A DNA stretch of 64,000 bases from Gymnodinialimonas ceratoperidinii. Its GTDB lineage: Bacteria; Pseudomonadota; Alphaproteobacteria; Rhodobacterales; Rhodobacteraceae. The notes under the pieces are model-generated. The model did no database searches, was not told the origin of the DNA, and saw only the letters and a list, made by a program, of their open reading frames with translations. Of this stretch, positions 63,174 through 64,000 are shown piece by piece. The position numbers were made by a program, and so were the translations under genes. Positions within the stretch are counted from its first letter, which is position 1. Each line of letters opens with the position of its first letter. Where the stretch lies: positions 1,785,501 to 1,849,500 of the forward strand of contig NZ_CP079194.1 of the NCBI RefSeq assembly GCF_019297855.1, read 5' to 3'.

Positions 63174-64000
63174 ATGCTCATAGGCAAACAGATTACCGTC
63201 ATCGGCGGGGGAATCGGCGGGTTGGCGGCGGCGCTGGCCTGTGCGCGGCGGGGCGCCTCCGTCACGGTGTTGGAGCGGTCTGACACGATTGCAGAGGTCG
63301 GCGCGGGCCTGCAGGTCTCGCCAAACGGATGGGTCGTTTTGAAAGCGCTCGGCGTGGCCGATGCTGTGGCTCGCGCGGCCACGCGCGGGGAGGCGGTGTG
63401 CCTGCGCGATTTCCGGCGCGGCGCGGAGGTTTTCCGGATGTCTCTGCGAGAGCCGTTCCATTTCGTGCACCGCGCGGACCTGATTGGTGCGCTCCATCAG
63501 GCCGCGGTGGAAGCCGGCGTGAAAATCCGCCTCGGAGTTCATGTGAGAGGCGTCGAGGCCGAGGAACATGCCGTGCGCCTCATGCTTGCGGATGGCGCGA
63601 CAGAGACCCACGGCCTCACCATCGCGGCGGACGGGCTGCACTCTGCAGGGCGCGCGCACCTCAATCCGCGCTCGAAGGCATTCTTTACGGGGCAGGTCGC
63701 GTGGCGCGCGTTGGTTCCGACAGAGGCGGCAGAGCGGCTCGCGCCCGAGGCGCAGGTTTTCATGGGGCCGGGGCGGCATCTGGTGCGCTACCCGCTGCGG
63801 GGCGGCACGTTAACCAACATCGTCGCCGTTGAAGAGCGCGATGCCTGGGCCGTGGAAGACTGGATGCTGACCGACGATCCGCGCAACCTTCGCGCCGCCT
63901 TCACCGATTTCTGCCCTGAAATCCGCGCGTTGCTGGCGCGGGTCGAAGAGCCGAACCTTTGGGGGCTGTATCGCCACCCGGTCGCGGCGCAGTGGTTCAA
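63174..64000 (+). CDS. FAD-dependent monooxygenase (salicylate hydroxylase-like), N-terminal part
   Basis: The window ends inside this gene, leaving 275 residues. It starts MLIGKQITVIGGGIGGLAAA, a perfect FAD-binding GxGxxG, followed by LERSDTIAEVGAGLQVSPNG, HRADLIGAL, the DG motif in TIAADGLHSAGR (about 150-160) and VAWRALVPTE. These are features of aromatic-ring or UbiH-like class A flavin monooxygenases that use NAD(P)H and O2. The substrate is unknown. AGG directly precedes the ATG and GGAG lies 10 bases up. The third flavin motif (GD) is beyond the window. Confidence 0.9.
   Translation, partial: MLIGKQITVIGGGIGGLAAALACARRGASVTVLERSDTIAEVGAGLQVSPNGWVVLKALGVADAVARAATRGEAVCLRDFRRGAEVFRMSLREPFHFVHRADLIGALHQAAVEAGVKIRLGVHVRGVEAEEHAVRLMLADGATETHGLTIAADGLHSAGRAHLNPRSKAFFTGQVAWRALVPTEAAERLAPEAQVFMGPGRHLVRYPLRGGTLTNIVAVEERDAWAVEDWMLTDDPRNLRAAFTDFCPEIRALLARVEEPNLWGLYRHPVAAQWF

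Overview
The window is GC-rich chromosomal DNA from an alphaproteobacterium, most likely a Rhodobacteraceae (Roseobacter-group) member. The assignment rests on recognised gene content and gene order: cobS/cobT cobaltochelatase genes, glyQ and glyS split by a small membrane protein and followed by a pyruvate-phosphate-dikinase-like gene, a folB-folP-glmM row, an NDUFA12-mlaD-DUF2155-aat-accC-accB block, a DksA that has lost its zinc-finger cysteines, and MoxR plus CoxE-like VWA genes. I found no tRNA or rRNA gene, no CRISPR array, no insertion sequence and no phage gene. This is mostly core chromosome, with one catabolic island.

Layout. 1-6.2 kb, minus strand: an aminopeptidase P fragment, cobT, a secreted protein, a threonine/serine dehydratase, a four-hairpin array, a lipoprotein, a small membrane protein and cobS. 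6.3-8.4 kb, plus strand: an ECF sigma factor overlapping its anti-sigma factor, then a secreted fasciclin-domain protein. 8.5-10.3 kb, minus: a secreted SPOR-like/peptidoglycan-binding protein whose trypsin-like domain lacks catalytic His and Ser. 10.5-16.8 kb, plus: glyQ, a DUF6446-like gene, glyS and a PPDK-like gene. 16.9-21.6 kb: a cell wall hydrolase, folB with a long extra domain, folP and glmM, with one acetyltransferase inserted on the other strand. 21.7-29.2 kb: guanine deaminase, mgtE, a 1,072-residue bitopic protein, and metY. 29.5-34.2 kb: NDUFA12-like gene, mlaD, DUF2155, aat, a 649-bp gene-free gap, accC and accB.

34.4-46.7 kb is a reductive pyrimidine catabolism and uptake island. 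PreT/PreA reduce uracil or thymine, a dihydropyrimidinase opens the ring, an M20-family carbamoylase removes the carbamoyl group, and an omega-aminotransferase would consume beta-alanine. An ABC importer follows. A RutR-type TetR regulator sits in the middle. An exact copy of the known RutR operator (TTGACCA-TT-TGGTCAA) lies at the start of the catabolic/transport operon, and a 13/16 match lies in front of preT, so local pyrimidine-responsive control of both arms is very likely.

46.9-57.3 kb: a disordered small protein, an XRE/ScfR-type regulator with a HisKA-like helical pair, a response regulator, a small membrane protein and a transporter-fused histidine kinase in one run, an orphan SpoA (FliM/FliN C-terminal) protein, an HpcH/HpaI aldolase, a lipoprotein, an RlmI-like methyltransferase and an overlapping PIN protein. 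57.3-62.5 kb, minus: M48 protease, a small ORF, a CoxE-like VWA protein, a 54-residue membrane protein, a DUF2927 lipoprotein, an acetyltransferase and a MoxR ATPase. 62.6-64 kb, plus: dksA and the start of a FAD monooxygenase.

The best leads for new biology are the RutR-controlled island with its extra VOC and lipoprotein genes, the 1,072-residue secretion-assembly-like protein, the dead-protease envelope protein, the orphan SpoA protein beside the kinase, and the hairpin array at 4.2 kb. All functions are read from sequence by eye; no database search was run.
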